Origin: Marinobacter sp. ELB17
GTDB taxonomy: Bacteria; Pseudomonadota; Gammaproteobacteria; Pseudomonadales; Oleiphilaceae
Length of the DNA: 64,000 nt
Reading direction: 5' to 3'
Assembly: GCF_000169375.1 (NCBI RefSeq)
Contig: NZ_AAXY01000002.1
Span: 310,001-374,000 of the forward strand
Shown: piece by piece, positions 35,905-49,561 of the stretch
How positions within the stretch are numbered: position 1 is the first letter of the stretch
How the letters are laid out: each line of letters opens with the position of its first letter
Program-made: the position numbers and the translations under genes
Notes under the pieces: generated by a model
Told to the model about the DNA's origin: nothing
What the model saw: the letters and a program-made list of their open reading frames with translations, nothing else
The model's database searches: none

Positions 35905-38652
35905 TTAACTAATTTTGCCACAGCACTGCTTGAACTTCTTACCAGACCCGCAAGGACAAGGCTCATTACGGCCCACTTTTCGCTCGTTACGTACAAAGGT
36001 TTCCGGCATGGCCTGGCGTGAACTATCGTCGCCACCGGCCTCTCCCCCGGCGCCAGCCTGAGATGTTGCGCTGGTTTCGTTGTGGCGCAGACGAGCACGT
36101 GCCAGTTCATTCGCCAATGCCTCTTTACGCTGGCGCTCAATTTCTTCCAACTCTTCCTGACTTTGCACTTTAACGTGGCAAAGCACCCGAATAACATCCC
36201 CCTTCATGGCTTCCAGCATACTTTCAAACAGATTGAAGGCTTCGCGCTTGTATTCCTGCTTCGGGTTTTTCTGAGCGTAACCACGCAGGTGAATACCGCG
36301 GCGCAGGTGGTCCATATTCGACAGATGCTCTTTCCACAAGGTATCCAATACCTGCAAAAACACCTGTTTTTCAAACTTACGCATGGGTTCCGCGCCGACC
36401 ACGGCCTCTTTGGCGTCGTAAGCAGTCACAATCAGCTCCAGAATTTTCTGGCGTAAATTGTCTTCGTAGAGTTTGCTGTCTTCATCCAGCCACTGCTGGA
36501 CCGGAAGATCAATGCCCATTTCCGACTGCAGCTGGGTTTCCAAACCGGCAACATCCCATTGCTCCGGCATGCTCTGCGGTGGAATGTGAGCACTCACCAG
36601 GGTGTCTACTACGTCAGCGCGAATGGTTTTCACCATCTCCGACACGTCGTCTGAACCCATTACGTCGTTGCGCTGGTCGTAAATGACCGAACGCTGGTCG
36701 TTGGCAACGTCGTCGTATTCCAGCAGCGTTTTGCGCATGTCAAAGTTTCGGCCTTCGACCTTGCGCTGGGATTTCTCAATGGCGTTAGTGACCATGCGAT
36801 GCTCAATGGCCTCGCCTTTTTTCATACCCATGGCCTGCATCAGACTCTTGACCTTGTCCGGAGCAAATATCCGCATAAGGTTGTCTTCCAGCGACAGGAA
36901 GAAGCGGGATGAACCCGGATCGCCCTGGCGGCCGGCACGACCCCGCAATTGGTTGTCAATGCGGCGGCTTTCATGACGCTCGGTGCCAATGATGTGCAAA
37001 CCGCCGGCTTCCAGCACGCTGTTGTGGCGCTCAGTCCACGCATCTCTCAGCACCGCGCTCTGTTCGTCAGTCGGGCTATCATGTCCTGCCAACTCATATT
37101 CCCAGTTACCACCGAGCACGATATCGGTACCCCGCCCAGCCATGTTGGTGGCAATGGTAACGGCGCCAGGGCGGCCCGCCTGTGCAATAATCTGGGCTTC
37201 GAATTCGTGCTGCTTGGCGTTCAGAATTTTATAATCAATCTGGGTTTTCTTCAGCAGGCTCGCCAAACGCTCAGACGCCTCGATGGACGCAGTACCCACC
37301 AGAATGGGCCGACCTTCGCCTGTAGCGTCTTTAATTTCGTCGATAATGGCGTGGAATTTTTCTTCTTCCGTCAGGTACACCAAATCGTTGTAATCGGTCC
37401 GCTGAATCGGTTTGTTAGGCGGAATGACCACCACATCCAAGCCGTAAATCTGGCGAAATTCAAACGCTTCGGTGTCTGCGGTACCGGTCATGCCCGACAG
37501 CTTTTCATACAGCCGAAAGTAGTTCTGGAAAGTGGTGGACGCCAGGGTCTGGCTTTCCGCATGAATTTTCACGCCTTCTTTGGCTTCAATCGCCTGATGC
37601 AAACCTTCACTCCAGCGCCGGCCCGGCATGGTGCGACCGGTGTGCTCGTCAACAATGATAACCTGCTCGCCCTGCACGATGTAATCCACGTTTTTCTGGA
37701 ACAGGTTATGGGCCCGCAATCCGGAGTGCACGTGATGCAGAAGGCTGAGATTGGCCGCGGAATACAGGTTTTCATCCGCTTTAAGCAGTTCCCGCTCCAG
37801 CAGCAACTGCTCTACTTTTTCGTGGCCGCGCTCGGTCAGTTCTACCTGACGAGTTTTTTCGTCAATAGTGAAATCGCCGGTAGGATCGCCTTCCTCTGGC
37901 ACTTCACCTTTTTCCAAGCTCGGAATCAGAATGTTAATCGCCTGATACATCTTCGAGCTGTCTTCGGCGGCGCCAGAAATAATCAGCGGTGTACGGGCTT
38001 CGTCGATCAGAATGGAGTCGACTTCGTCAACGATAGCGAAATGAAGACCGCGCTGAACTTTGTCCGCGGTACTGAACGCCATGTTGTCGCGCAGGTAGTC
38101 AAAACCGAATTCGTTGTTGGTGCCGTAGGTGATATCAGCCTGATAAGCGGCGCGCTTTTCTTCGCCCGGTTGGCCGGCGTTTACAACGCCCACTTGCAGA
38201 CCCATAAAGTTATACAACTTACCCATCCAGTCCGCATCGCGGCGGGCCAGATAATCGTTCACGGTGATCACGTGAACGCCCCTGCCAGACAAAGCGTTCA
38301 GATAAGCCGACGCGGTGGACATCAGGGTTTTACCCTCACCGGTTTTCATTTCGGCTATGCGGCCCTCATGCAGGGTTACAGCACCTACAAACTGCACGTC
38401 GTAATGGCGCATGCCCATGACTCTGCCACTGGCTTCGCGCACGCAGGCAAACGCCTCGGGCATCAGCTCGTCTAGACTTTCGCCTTTTTGCAGGCGCTCA
38501 CGGAACTCTGTGGTTTTTCCCTGCAACTCGCTGTCGGTCAGGCTGCCAAATTGCTTTTCAAGTTCATTAATACGCACGGCAATCTTGCGCATTCGCTTGA
38601 TTTCCCTGGCGTTCTTACTACCGAATACTTTCGTTGCAAGCTTTGTGAACAT
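35905..38652 (-). CDS. secA: SecA preprotein translocase ATPase
   Basis: The motor that drives precursors through SecYEG. The 915-residue chain begins [19 protein letters not shown] and has Walker A in [18 protein letters not shown] (near residue 105), the DEVD motif in [19 protein letters not shown], the second nucleotide fold with [14 protein letters not shown] and [18 protein letters not shown], and a C-terminal zinc site [17 protein letters not shown] that binds SecB. In E. coli, SecM upstream controls secA; no such gene is present here. A candidate promoter lies about 40 bases upstream of the ATG and a good terminator follows. No clear ribosome-binding site is seen. Confidence 0.97.
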   Translation of the reverse strand: MFTKLATKVFGSKNAREIKRMRKIAVRINELEKQFGSLTDSELQGKTTEFRERLQKGESLDELMPEAFACVREASGRVMGMRHYDVQFVGAVTLHEGRIAEMKTGEGKTLMSTASAYLNALSGRGVHVITVNDYLARRDADWMGKLYNFMGLQVGVVNAGQPGEEKRAAYQADITYGTNNEFGFDYLRDNMAFSTADKVQRGLHFAIVDEVDSILIDEARTPLIISGAAEDSSKMYQAINILIPSLEKGEVPEEGDPTGDFTIDEKTRQVELTERGHEKVEQLLLERELLKADENLYSAANLSLLHHVHSGLRAHNLFQKNVDYIVQGEQVIIVDEHTGRTMPGRRWSEGLHQAIEAKEGVKIHAESQTLASTTFQNYFRLYEKLSGMTGTADTEAFEFRQIYGLDVVVIPPNKPIQRTDYNDLVYLTEEEKFHAIIDEIKDATGEGRPILVGTASIEASERLASLLKKTQIDYKILNAKQHEFEAQIIAQAGRPGAVTIATNMAGRGTDIVLGGNWEYELAGHDSPTDEQSAVLRDAWTERHNSVLEAGGLHIIGTERHESRRIDNQLRGRAGRQGDPGSSRFFLSLEDNLMRIFAPDKVKSLMQAMGMKKGEAIEHRMVTNAIEKSQRKVEGRNFDMRKTLLEYDDVANDQRSVIYDQRNDVMGSDDVSEMVKTIRADVVDTLVSAHIPPQSMPEQWDVAGLETQLQSEMGIDLPVQQWLDEDSKLYEDNLRQKILELIVTAYDAKEAVVGAEPMRKFEKQVFLQVLDTLWKEHLSNMDHLRRGIHLRGYAQKNPKQEYKREAFNLFESMLEAMKGDVIRVLCHVKVQSQEELEEIERQRKEALANELARARLRHNETSATSQAGAGGEAGGDDSSRQAMPETFVRNERKVGRNEPCPCGSGKKFKQCCGKIS

Positions 38653-38689
38653 AGACCAATGCTTCTTTGATTAAACGGAGGAAGCCGGC

Positions 38690-38717
38690 ATTCTACCTTT
38701 ATTTAGCGGCGGGGCAA
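38690..38717 (-). promoter_or_regulatory. Candidate secA promoter
   Basis: On the minus strand TTGCCC (38717-38712) and TAGAAT (38695-38690) are separated by 16 bases, about 40 bases ahead of the secA ATG. The fit is 4 of 6 at -35 and 5 of 6 at -10. The roughly 130-base gap holds no secM-like reading frame. Confidence 0.45.
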
Positions 38718-38789
38718 AAGCCACAGCCGGTGACAACAACGCCAGCCGACAATTCGGCGCTGCCAATCACATTTGCGTTACAGGATTTT

Positions 38790-39722
38790 CTAATGGCTGG
38801 CCCGCGCCATGTACTTCACCGGATCTGTCGTGCGGCCATGTTTCAGTACTTCAAAATGCACGTGGGGCCCGGTAGACCGGCCGGTACTGCCCATCAGCGC
38901 CACCACCTGGGCTTTCTGGACCAGGTCACCGACTTTTACACTCACGGCTTTGGCATGGGCGTAGCGGGTAACCAAACCATCGCCATGGGCGATTTCCACC
39001 AGGTTGCCATAGCCACGACGCTTGCCAGCCCAAGTAACAACGCCCGCGGCCACCGCAACAATGTCACTGCCGTCTTTGCCTGCCAGATCAACGCCGCCAT
39101 GCCAGGTGCGTTTGCCGCTAAACGGATCCGTTCGGTAGCCATATTCGGATGACAGCCAACCCCAGGTAATGGGGCGGCCCTCAACAAAACGTTCATCATC
39201 AAATTTTTGCCGCGAGGCCAGCTTGTCCAGCAAACGCAACTGCTGCTCGCGATTGTCTAAGCGGTGTTCCAAGCGCTCAATCATCTCGCTTAGACCCGGC
39301 ACGTTGTAAGACTCTGGAGGCAATAGCACTTCGGGGCCGCCCACTGGCGCCGGAGCGCTAAAATCAAACTCTTCGTTGTTCACCAGTCCACTTTCGACAA
39401 ATCGTTGCCCCAAAGCGTCCAGCCGCAACAGGCGGCCCTGCATCGCACCCAGGCGTAGCGTCATGGCATCGACTTGATGCTGCACGTCTGTTTCAACCTG
39501 CGCCAGTGCGGCCTTCTGCTCCTGCAAGCGTGCCTGCCAGCGTACAACTAACTCAGCGCTAGCAGGGGTTTCAGCTCCAATTTTCGCCACCGCCAGCGTG
39601 TAGCCAGTCCAACTGGCAATGGCTGTCAGCACCAGAGCAAAAATCAGCAAGGCGAGTAAAAAACGGCGATTCAGTATGATGGCCGGAGGCGGGAGCAGAT
39701 CAGAAACAATGTTTGTCGTCAT
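38790..39722 (-). CDS. M23 family zinc metallopeptidase with membrane anchor
   Basis: A 310-residue protein with an N-terminal membrane helix (about 18-40), a helical coiled-coil stretch (about 58-100, Gln/Ala-rich), and a LytM/M23 endopeptidase domain (about 180-305). The metal ligands are in GKRTWHGGVDLAGKDGSD (His...Asp) and GPHVHFEVLKHG (HxH), with TRYAHAKAVSV between. This set fits an active zinc enzyme rather than an EnvC-type degenerate activator. M23 proteins cut peptide cross-links of the wall. It lies between lpxC and secA, as in Pseudomonas, and its gene precedes secA by 137 bases. Confidence 0.92.
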   Translation of the reverse strand: MTTNIVSDLLPPPAIILNRRFLLALLIFALVLTAIASWTGYTLAVAKIGAETPASAELVVRWQARLQEQKAALAQVETDVQHQVDAMTLRLGAMQGRLLRLDALGQRFVESGLVNNEEFDFSAPAPVGGPEVLLPPESYNVPGLSEMIERLEHRLDNREQQLRLLDKLASRQKFDDERFVEGRPITWGWLSSEYGYRTDPFSGKRTWHGGVDLAGKDGSDIVAVAAGVVTWAGKRRGYGNLVEIAHGDGLVTRYAHAKAVSVKVGDLVQKAQVVALMGSTGRSTGPHVHFEVLKHGRTTDPVKYMARASH

Positions 39723-39869
39723 AATGTGTGGTTGTTGCAGTGGATCGCAAACCGATGTTTAAAGCACCCGCCAGCGGTTACACTGGTTATGAATAGTCGT
39801 GGTACTCACCTAAAAAAGAAAAAGAAGTGTACCCAATGGTTTACAGCTCCGTCGAGTACCCAGGCCGCA

Positions 39870-40316
39870 ATGACGCCAAAAAATGAACAGAAAATGACTT
39901 TCGACCCATTCTCCGGGCCGGCCGGCTTGCGCAAACTGGTGGCGCGGGCCGAGCAGCACCGGCTTGCTGAACAGGCGCTGCTGGCTGAATTGCCGCCGTC
40001 GTTGCAGTCAGGTACGCGTTTTGTGAGCTGTCATGAGGGCGAACTTGTTCTGGCAGCAGACAGCGGGCCCAAAGCCAGCCAGATTCGCTTTCGCCAGCAT
40101 GACATTATGACTGCTGCGCGCAATCTGGAGTTATTTCGCTTTGTCTGGAAGCTGAAAGTAAAGGTTGTACCGCCGCGCTTTCAGGACAAGGCGATGGCCA
40201 AAAAGCTGCCACTAAGTAAAGAAAACGCCCAGCTCCTCAAAGAAGAAGCCGGGCACACAAAAGACAAAGCGTTGCGCGAGATTCTGGAAAAGCTCGCCAG
40301 TCACGTTCGCGACTGA
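39870..40316 (+). CDS. DUF721 (DciA-like) protein
   Basis: A 148-residue protein of the DUF721 family, whose better studied members (DciA) load the replicative helicase in bacteria lacking DnaC. The family core reads GLRKLVARAEQHRLAEQALL, GELVLAADSGPKASQIRFRQ and FVWKLKVKVVPP. The C-terminal part after residue 120 is Lys/Glu-rich. The start is uncertain: ATG 39870 has AGG six bases upstream; ATG 39894 begins exactly at the core; an upstream ATG at 39789 would add a run of Lys. The gene stands alone on the plus strand inside the minus-strand lpxC-secA block, a position shared with Pseudomonas. Confidence 0.85.
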   Translation: MTPKNEQKMTFDPFSGPAGLRKLVARAEQHRLAEQALLAELPPSLQSGTRFVSCHEGELVLAADSGPKASQIRFRQHDIMTAARNLELFRFVWKLKVKVVPPRFQDKAMAKKLPLSKENAQLLKEEAGHTKDKALREILEKLASHVRD

Positions 40317-40326
40317 CGATGGCGCT

Positions 40327-41241
40327 TCAGGCGCTGGCTAATACAGGTTTGACGTAAGAAATCGGAGCATTCGCTTCGTCATCAAAGGTGACTACTTCCC
40401 AGGCGTCCTGCTCTGCAATAAGAAGGCGCAGCAAGCGATTGTTCAGGTCGTGGCCGGATTTCACTCCGCGGAACTCACCAATCAGGCTGTTGCCCAACAG
40501 ATACAGGTCGCCGATAGCGTCCAGAACCTTGTGCTTAACGAACTCGTCTTCATAACGCAAACCGTCTTCGTTAAGAATTTTGTAATCATCAACAACGATG
40601 GCGTTATCAACGCTGCCACCAAGAGCCAGGTTCATAGAGCGAAGTTTTTCAATATCGCGCATGAAGCCGAAGGTGCGGGCCCGACTGACTTCTTTCACAA
40701 ACGAAGTGCTGGAGAAATCAACAGTGGCGTTCTGGGCGCGGCCTTTGAAAGCAGGGTGATCAAAGTCGATACCAAAGCTGACCTTGAAGCCTTTAAATGG
40801 CAAAAAGGTAGCGCTTTTATCACCGTCTGTGATCGATACTTCACGTTTGATGCGGATAAATTTCTTGGCTGCGTCTTGCTCGGCAATACCGGCAGACTGC
40901 AGCAAAAACACGAAAGGCCCTGCCGAGCCATCCATGATCGGCACTTCAGAAGCGCTCAGTTCCACAAAGCAGTTATCGATACCCAAGCCGGCCATAGCAG
41001 ACAGTAAGTGCTCTACCGTTGACACCCGTACGCCGTCTTTCATCAATGTGGTTGACAGCATGGTCTCGCCGACATTTTCTGCACGGGCCCGAATTTCGAC
41101 CACAGGGTCCAGGTCGGTACGGCAAAAAATAATGCCAGCGTCAATGGGTGCGGGCTTAAGGGTTAGATACACCTTTTCACCCGAATGCAGGCCAATGCCG
41201 GTAGCGCGAATGGTGTTTTTCAGAGTCCGTTGTTTGATCAT
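40327..41241 (-). CDS. lpxC: LpxC UDP-3-O-acyl-N-acetylglucosamine deacetylase
   Basis: The zinc enzyme of the committed step of lipid A synthesis. From ATG 41241 it has 304 residues (305 in E. coli) and begins [20 protein letters not shown]. The zinc and catalytic residues lie in [20 protein letters not shown] (His), [14 protein letters not shown] (HKxxDxxGDL) and [13 protein letters not shown] (general acid His). The C-terminal segment includes YVKPVLASA; in E. coli the C-terminal tail is the FtsH degradation signal. It lies downstream of ftsZ, as in E. coli, separated by about 200 bases with no clear terminator. Confidence 0.97.
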   Translation of the reverse strand: MIKQRTLKNTIRATGIGLHSGEKVYLTLKPAPIDAGIIFCRTDLDPVVEIRARAENVGETMLSTTLMKDGVRVSTVEHLLSAMAGLGIDNCFVELSASEVPIMDGSAGPFVFLLQSAGIAEQDAAKKFIRIKREVSITDGDKSATFLPFKGFKVSFGIDFDHPAFKGRAQNATVDFSSTSFVKEVSRARTFGFMRDIEKLRSMNLALGGSVDNAIVVDDYKILNEDGLRYEDEFVKHKVLDAIGDLYLLGNSLIGEFRGVKSGHDLNNRLLRLLIAEQDAWEVVTFDDEANAPISYVKPVLASA

Positions 41242-41447
41242 CGGTCCATAGTTCCGTCGAAAAGGCGATACGCTAAGCAAAAAAACTGCTCGCACAATAT
41301 CAGAAAATACAACTGGCCACCATGAAAACGCCCTTTTCTGCTCAAAAAACAGCCAAAACGGGCCATAGGTAACCAGTGCACACTTTCCCGACTGAAGGTT
41401 TCAAACACCCGCCCCAGCCGGCTCCGGGTCATATTTATGACAGTCTA

Positions 41448-42605
41448 TCAATCCGCCTGACGGCGAAGGAATGCGGGAATATCGAGATAGTCCACATTCT
41501 GCTCTTCGCTGTCGCGACCTTGATCCAGCGCCGTATTACCGGAAGCCACTGCGCGACGACGCAGAATGGCCGGCCGGTCCAGTTGGTTGTAGTCGGTTTT
41601 GCCATCCAGAGTGCGGCTATTATCGACCACTTTGGTCGGTTTTTCGCGACTGCCGCCCAGGCCGGTGGCTACTACAGTCACCTTAAGTTCGTCCGTCAAG
41701 TCCTGATCAATCACCGTGCCCACAACCACTGTGGCCGTATCTGAAGCAAATTCGCGAATGATGTCGCCTACCTCAGCAAACTCGCCCAGATTCAGGTTAA
41801 TGCCGGCGGTAATGTTAACCAGAATGCCCTTGGCACCGTGCAGGTTAACGTCTTCCAACAGCGGGCTGCGAATAGCGGCTTCGGCGGCTTCACGGGCACG
41901 ATTTTCACCGGTTGCTCGGGCCGTACCCATCATCGCCATGCCCATTTCGGACATCACCGTTTTCACGTCTGCGAAGTCGACGTTGATCATGCCATTGCGG
42001 GTAATCAGATCGGCAATACCCTGAACCGCGCCCAGCAGTACGTCGTTAGCAGACGCAAAGGCATCCAGCAGGCTGGTATTCTTGCCCATCACCGACAGCA
42101 GCTTCTCGTTAGGGATGGTGATCAATGAGTCTACGCACTCTTCCAGCTCGCGCAGCCCGGCTTCCGCCACGCTCATACGCTTGCCGCCTTCAAACAGAAA
42201 TGGTTTGGTGACTACGGCGACGGTCAGAATGCCCAGCTCGCGGGCCACTTGAGCCACTACCGGTGCCGCACCCGTACCGGTACCGCCACCCATGCCAGCG
42301 GTAATGAACACCATATCCGCTCCGCTGAGTGCGTCAGCAATACGGTCGCGGTCTTCCAACGCCGACTGACGTCCTATTTCCGGATTAGCACCGGCACCCA
42401 GGCCCTTGGTGATAGCGCCACCGAGCTGGATGATTTGGCGTGCGTCCAGGTCTTTCAAGGCCTGGGCATCCGTGTTGGCACAGATAAAATCAACACCTTC
42501 AATATCGCTGTTTAGCATATGACGCACGGCGTTACCGCCACCGCCACCCACACCAACCACTTTTATGACTGCGTTTTGCTGCACACTATCGACAAGTTCA
42601 AACAT
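41448..42605 (-). CDS. ftsZ: FtsZ, tubulin-like division GTPase
   Basis: It polymerises into the Z ring at midcell. The 385-residue protein has VIKVVGVGGGGGNAVRHM near the start, the tubulin signature GGGTGTGAAPVVAQ near residue 105, and NVDFADVKTVMSE (T7 loop). The extended linker (about 318-370) leads to the C-terminal peptide YLDIPAFLRRQ, which binds FtsA and ZipA. It is the last dcw gene before lpxC, with a 97-base gap after ftsA that may hold a promoter. Confidence 0.98.
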   Translation of the reverse strand: MFELVDSVQQNAVIKVVGVGGGGGNAVRHMLNSDIEGVDFICANTDAQALKDLDARQIIQLGGAITKGLGAGANPEIGRQSALEDRDRIADALSGADMVFITAGMGGGTGTGAAPVVAQVARELGILTVAVVTKPFLFEGGKRMSVAEAGLRELEECVDSLITIPNEKLLSVMGKNTSLLDAFASANDVLLGAVQGIADLITRNGMINVDFADVKTVMSEMGMAMMGTARATGENRAREAAEAAIRSPLLEDVNLHGAKGILVNITAGINLNLGEFAEVGDIIREFASDTATVVVGTVIDQDLTDELKVTVVATGLGGSREKPTKVVDNSRTLDGKTDYNQLDRPAILRRRAVASGNTALDQGRDSEEQNVDYLDIPAFLRRQAD

Positions 42606-42702
42606 ATCCCCACTCCTTCGTGCTTTAGTCAGCCTGTTTTCCGGCTGTTCTTTTTTAAGATTTGATGGTTCAAAACGGTTGCTGTTGTGCTTGTCTGGCG
42701 GC

Positions 42703-43938
42703 TCAGAAATGGCCGGTAAACCAGGCTTTCATTCGCTCAAACAGCGTGGGAGCATGCTCCCCCTTGAGCACCGGCGCCCGCCCCAGATCCATTTGGCGGA
42801 AACCGTGTATCAACAACCCAACACCCGTGGCGTAAATCGGGTTGTTAACCACTTCCGTCATGCCCGACACGGCCTGCGGACAGGCCAGCCTGACCGGCAT
42901 GTGGAAAATCTCTTCTGCTAGCTCAATCACGCCCTCCATGGTGGATGCGCCTCCCGTAATTACGATGCCCGCCGGGATCATGTCTTCAAATCCCGAACGT
43001 CGAAGCTCCGACTGCACCAACATGAACAGTTCTTCGTAGCGCGGCTCAACCACTTCGGCTAAAGCCTGACGTGACAAATCTCGCGGAGCGCGATCGCCAA
43101 CGCTGGGCACTTTGATGGTTTCATCCGCGCCCGCCAACTGGGTCAGCGCGCAAGCGTATTTGATTTTGATTTCTTCGGCGTTCTGGGTTGGCGTACGCAA
43201 CGCCATGGCGATGTCGTTGGTGACCTGATCACCGGCGATCGGAATCACAGCGGTGTGGCGAATAGCGCCACCGGTAAACACTGCGATGTCGGTGGTACCG
43301 CCGCCCATATCCACCACGCACACGCCCAACTCTTTTTCATCTTCAGTGAGAATGGCGTGGCTGGAAGCCAGCTGCTCAAGAATGATGTCGTCGACTTCAA
43401 GGCCACAGCGGCGAATGCATTTTTCAATATTCTGGGCGGCGTTCACCGCGCAGGTCACCAAGTGCACCTTGGCTTCCAGGCGCACGCCAGACATGCCCAG
43501 CGGCTCTTTAATGCCTTCCTGGTTATCAATCACAAATTCCTGCGGCAGTATGTGCAGAATTTTCTGATCGGCCGGAATGGCCACGGCCTGGGCTGCGTCA
43601 ATTACCCGATCGATATCCGCCTGGGTCACCTCGCGATCACGAATGGCCACAATGCCGTGGGAGTTCAGGCTTTTGATGTGGCTACCGGCAATGCCTGCGT
43701 ACACCGAATGAATGCGACAGCCGGCCATCAGCTCGGCTTCTTCCACCGCGCGTTGAATAGCCTGAACCGTGACTTCAATATTGACCACGACACCGCGCTT
43801 CAGCCCTTTTGAGGGGTTAGAGCCAACGCCCAACACCTCAATAGAGCCGTCCATTTTGCGCTTACCAACAATGGCCACCACTTTTGAGGTGCCAATATCC
43901 AGGCCGACAATCATGTTTTCCGTTTCAACCGATGACAT
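42703..43938 (-). CDS. ftsA: FtsA, actin-like Z-ring anchor
   Basis: It binds FtsZ to the inner membrane and recruits later division proteins. The 411-residue chain from ATG 43938 starts MSSVETENMIVGLDIGTSKV (phosphate loop 1), has VDMGGGTTDIAVFTGGAI (phosphate 2), GIVITGGASTMEGVIELAEE (adenosine motif), and ends in the amphipathic membrane helix TLFERMKAWFTGHF. The C-terminal domain order matches E. coli. It follows ftsQ by 36 bases. An upstream in-frame ATG at 43950 would add four residues. Confidence 0.97.
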   Translation of the reverse strand: MSSVETENMIVGLDIGTSKVVAIVGKRKMDGSIEVLGVGSNPSKGLKRGVVVNIEVTVQAIQRAVEEAELMAGCRIHSVYAGIAGSHIKSLNSHGIVAIRDREVTQADIDRVIDAAQAVAIPADQKILHILPQEFVIDNQEGIKEPLGMSGVRLEAKVHLVTCAVNAAQNIEKCIRRCGLEVDDIILEQLASSHAILTEDEKELGVCVVDMGGGTTDIAVFTGGAIRHTAVIPIAGDQVTNDIAMALRTPTQNAEEIKIKYACALTQLAGADETIKVPSVGDRAPRDLSRQALAEVVEPRYEELFMLVQSELRRSGFEDMIPAGIVITGGASTMEGVIELAEEIFHMPVRLACPQAVSGMTEVVNNPIYATGVGLLIHGFRQMDLGRAPVLKGEHAPTLFERMKAWFTGHF

Positions 43939-43974
43939 GTGTTCCACCAAACCCCAGGTCTGAATAAACCGTTG

Positions 43975-47280
<3,306 letters not shown>

Positions 47281-47288
<8 letters not shown>

Positions 47289-48366
47289 TGGCGGCCTCCA
47301 GACAATAATTCACGACTCTCTCCGTTGCATCGATGCGGGCCAGCTTGCGAGCTGCCTGCGACATCATTAATACCCGTTCACGATCATTTACCAGATCGCC
47401 CAGAGTGTCTGCCAACAGCGCGGGGGTAAGGCGCGGCTGGGGTATAAGTAGGGCCGCACCGGCGCTAACCATCTGTTCGCCGTTGCGTGTCTGGTGGTCA
47501 TCCACCGCGTAGGGGAAAGGCACCAGAATGGCGGCGCAACCGGCAGCACAGAGTTCCGACACGGTTAACGCACCCGCGCGGCACAGCACCAGATCGGCCC
47601 AGGCAAAAGCCGCAGCCATATCGGTAATGAATGGCTCCACGCTGGCCTCAACGCCTACTGCCTGATAGGCATCGCGAGCGGCCTCGGCGTGGTTTTCACC
47701 GCACTGGTGGCGCACTTGTGGGCGACACTCGCCCGCCATTTGCGCCAGCGCCTGGGGCACCTGCTGGTTGAACACCTGTGCGCCCAGACTGCCACCAACG
47801 ACGAGTAACTGCAGCGGGCCTGTGCGCCCCGCCAGACGTTCTATTGGTGCTGCCAGCGCGGCAAAATCCGTGCGCACCGGATTGCCGGTGCAGCGGGTGA
47901 CAGTTTTTGCATCAAAGCTACCGGGGAATGCTTCCAGCACAGTGTCGGCGAAGCGCACCAGCAGTCTATTGGTCATGCCGGCAACGGCGTTCTGTTCGTG
48001 AATGACCAAGGGTGTGCCGGTCAACCTGGCCGCTAACCCACCAGGGCCGGTCACAAAGCCGCCCATGCCAACCACGCAGTGCGGGCGAATGCGCCGAATA
48101 ATGGTGAACGCTTCGCCCAGGGCACGCATCAGTTTGAACGGTGCTTTTATCAGCGCCAGCTTGCCCTTGCCGCGCAATCCAGAAATATGGATCAACGACA
48201 TTTCAATATCGGTATCGGCGACCAGCCGCTGTTCCATTCCGCCAATGGCACCCAGCCAGAACACCTGATGGCCGCGGGCCTGCAAGGCGCGGGCGGTAGC
48301 CAGCGCCGGGAACACGTGGCCACCAGTGCCACCGGCCATCATCAAAAAACGCCGGGGTTCAGTCAT
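47281..48366 (-). CDS. murG: MurG lipid II synthase
   Basis: The membrane-associated glycosyltransferase that adds GlcNAc to lipid I. The 361-residue product from ATG 48366 has the glycine-rich loop [33 protein letters not shown] with the second G loop, and the UDP-GlcNAc site [14 protein letters not shown] and [25 protein letters not shown] precedes the start. It overlaps the ftsW stop by eight bases (ATGACTGA) and the murC start by eight bases (ATGGCTGA). Confidence 0.96.
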
Positions 48367-49561
48367 AAGCAGCCCCTCCCCGGTGTTTCTTGCCGGCAGG
48401 CTCGGCTGCTGCCGTTTCGGCATCTAAGCGCTCCATCTCTATGCGCGCCAATATGCTCAGGCACACGCAGGTCATCATCAAGCTGGAACCGCCGTAACTA
48501 ACCAATGGTAACGTTAGCCCTTTGGTAGGCAGCAATCCGGTGGCTACCGCCATATTAATGGCCGCCTGCAGGCCAATCAACAGGCTAATGCCATAGGCGA
48601 AACAGGCCGCAAATGGCTGCTTGGCCTGTTCTGCGCGGCGGGCAATCACAAAACCGCTGATCACCAGAATGGTAAACAGTGCCACCACTAACAAAGCCCC
48701 AATCAGGCCAAATTCTTCGGCAATAATGGCGAAAATAAAGTCGGTATGGGCCTCGGGCAGAAAAAACAGCTTCTGAATTGAGTTGCCCAAGCCGACTCCG
48801 GTCCAGTCTCCGCGTCCGAACGCAATCAGCGACTGGGTCAGCTGATAACCGCTGTTAAACTGGTCCTGCCACGGGTCCAGATAGCTCACTACGCGTTTCA
48901 TTCGATAGGGCTCGGCAATCACTGCCAGGGCGCCCAGTGCAGCCAGTGCCACAACTAAGGGTGCAAAGCGCATAAGGCTGACACCGCTAAGGAAAATCAT
49001 GCCGGCGGCTGCGCCCACCAGCACCACGGTGGCGCCAAAGTCCGGCTGCACCATCAGCAGGCTCGAGGCCACACCCATCACCGCCAGCGGCTTGATAAAA
49101 CCGGGCCAGGTATTCAACAGCTCTTCGCGGCGGCGAACCACGTAGCTGGCTAGATAACCCACCAGGCAAACCTTGGCGATTTCGGACACCTGAACGTTGA
49201 AAATGCCAAACGGAATCCAGCGAGTAGAGCCGTTTACCGTGCGCCCCAGCGGCGTTAGCACCAGCACCAAAACCAACAACCCCACGCCCAACAGCAACCA
49301 GCCGCTATTCTGCCACCAGAAAACCGGCACATTAACCGCGATCAGAGCCAACATGCAGCCAAGCACCACAAACACAAGCTGGCGAACTATAAAGTGGTAA
49401 CTATTGCCAAAGGTCGCACTGGCAATGTCCATAGACGCCGACGAAATCATCACCAGCCCCAACACCATCAACGCGGCGGCGCTAACAATCAGCAATGGCA
49501 AGGGTTGCAGCGCTGAATGACGATTGCCGTACACGGGCAATACCGATTGGGCCTGAATCAT
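48359..49561 (-). CDS. ftsW: FtsW, SEDS glycan polymerase of the divisome
   Basis: A polytopic membrane protein (400 residues, ten helices) that polymerises lipid II at the septum with FtsI. Motifs match the SEDS family: GRTVNGSTRWIPFGIFNVQV near residue 110, VSEIAKVCLVGYLASY, VQPDFGATVVLVGAAAG near 175, AHTDFIFAIIAEEFG near 265 and PLVSYGGSSLMMTCV near the C-terminus. The cytoplasmic tail is Arg/Ala-rich. It overlaps murD by four bases (ATGA) and murG by eight. Confidence 0.96.
   Translation of the reverse strand: MIQAQSVLPVYGNRHSALQPLPLLIVSAAALMVLGLVMISSASMDIASATFGNSYHFIVRQLVFVVLGCMLALIAVNVPVFWWQNSGWLLLGVGLLVLVLVLTPLGRTVNGSTRWIPFGIFNVQVSEIAKVCLVGYLASYVVRRREELLNTWPGFIKPLAVMGVASSLLMVQPDFGATVVLVGAAAGMIFLSGVSLMRFAPLVVALAALGALAVIAEPYRMKRVVSYLDPWQDQFNSGYQLTQSLIAFGRGDWTGVGLGNSIQKLFFLPEAHTDFIFAIIAEEFGLIGALLVVALFTILVISGFVIARRAEQAKQPFAACFAYGISLLIGLQAAINMAVATGLLPTKGLTLPLVSYGGSSLMMTCVCLSILARIEMERLDAETAAAEPAGKKHRGGAAYD

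Noticed and set aside
36949..38475. A 508-codon open frame on the plus strand opposite secA
   Set aside because: It is a shadow of the SecA coding sequence: no start signal, no homology, composition set by the other strand.
38653..38789. A SecM-like arrest peptide ahead of secA
   Set aside because: No reading frame with a signal peptide and arrest motif fits in the 137 bases.
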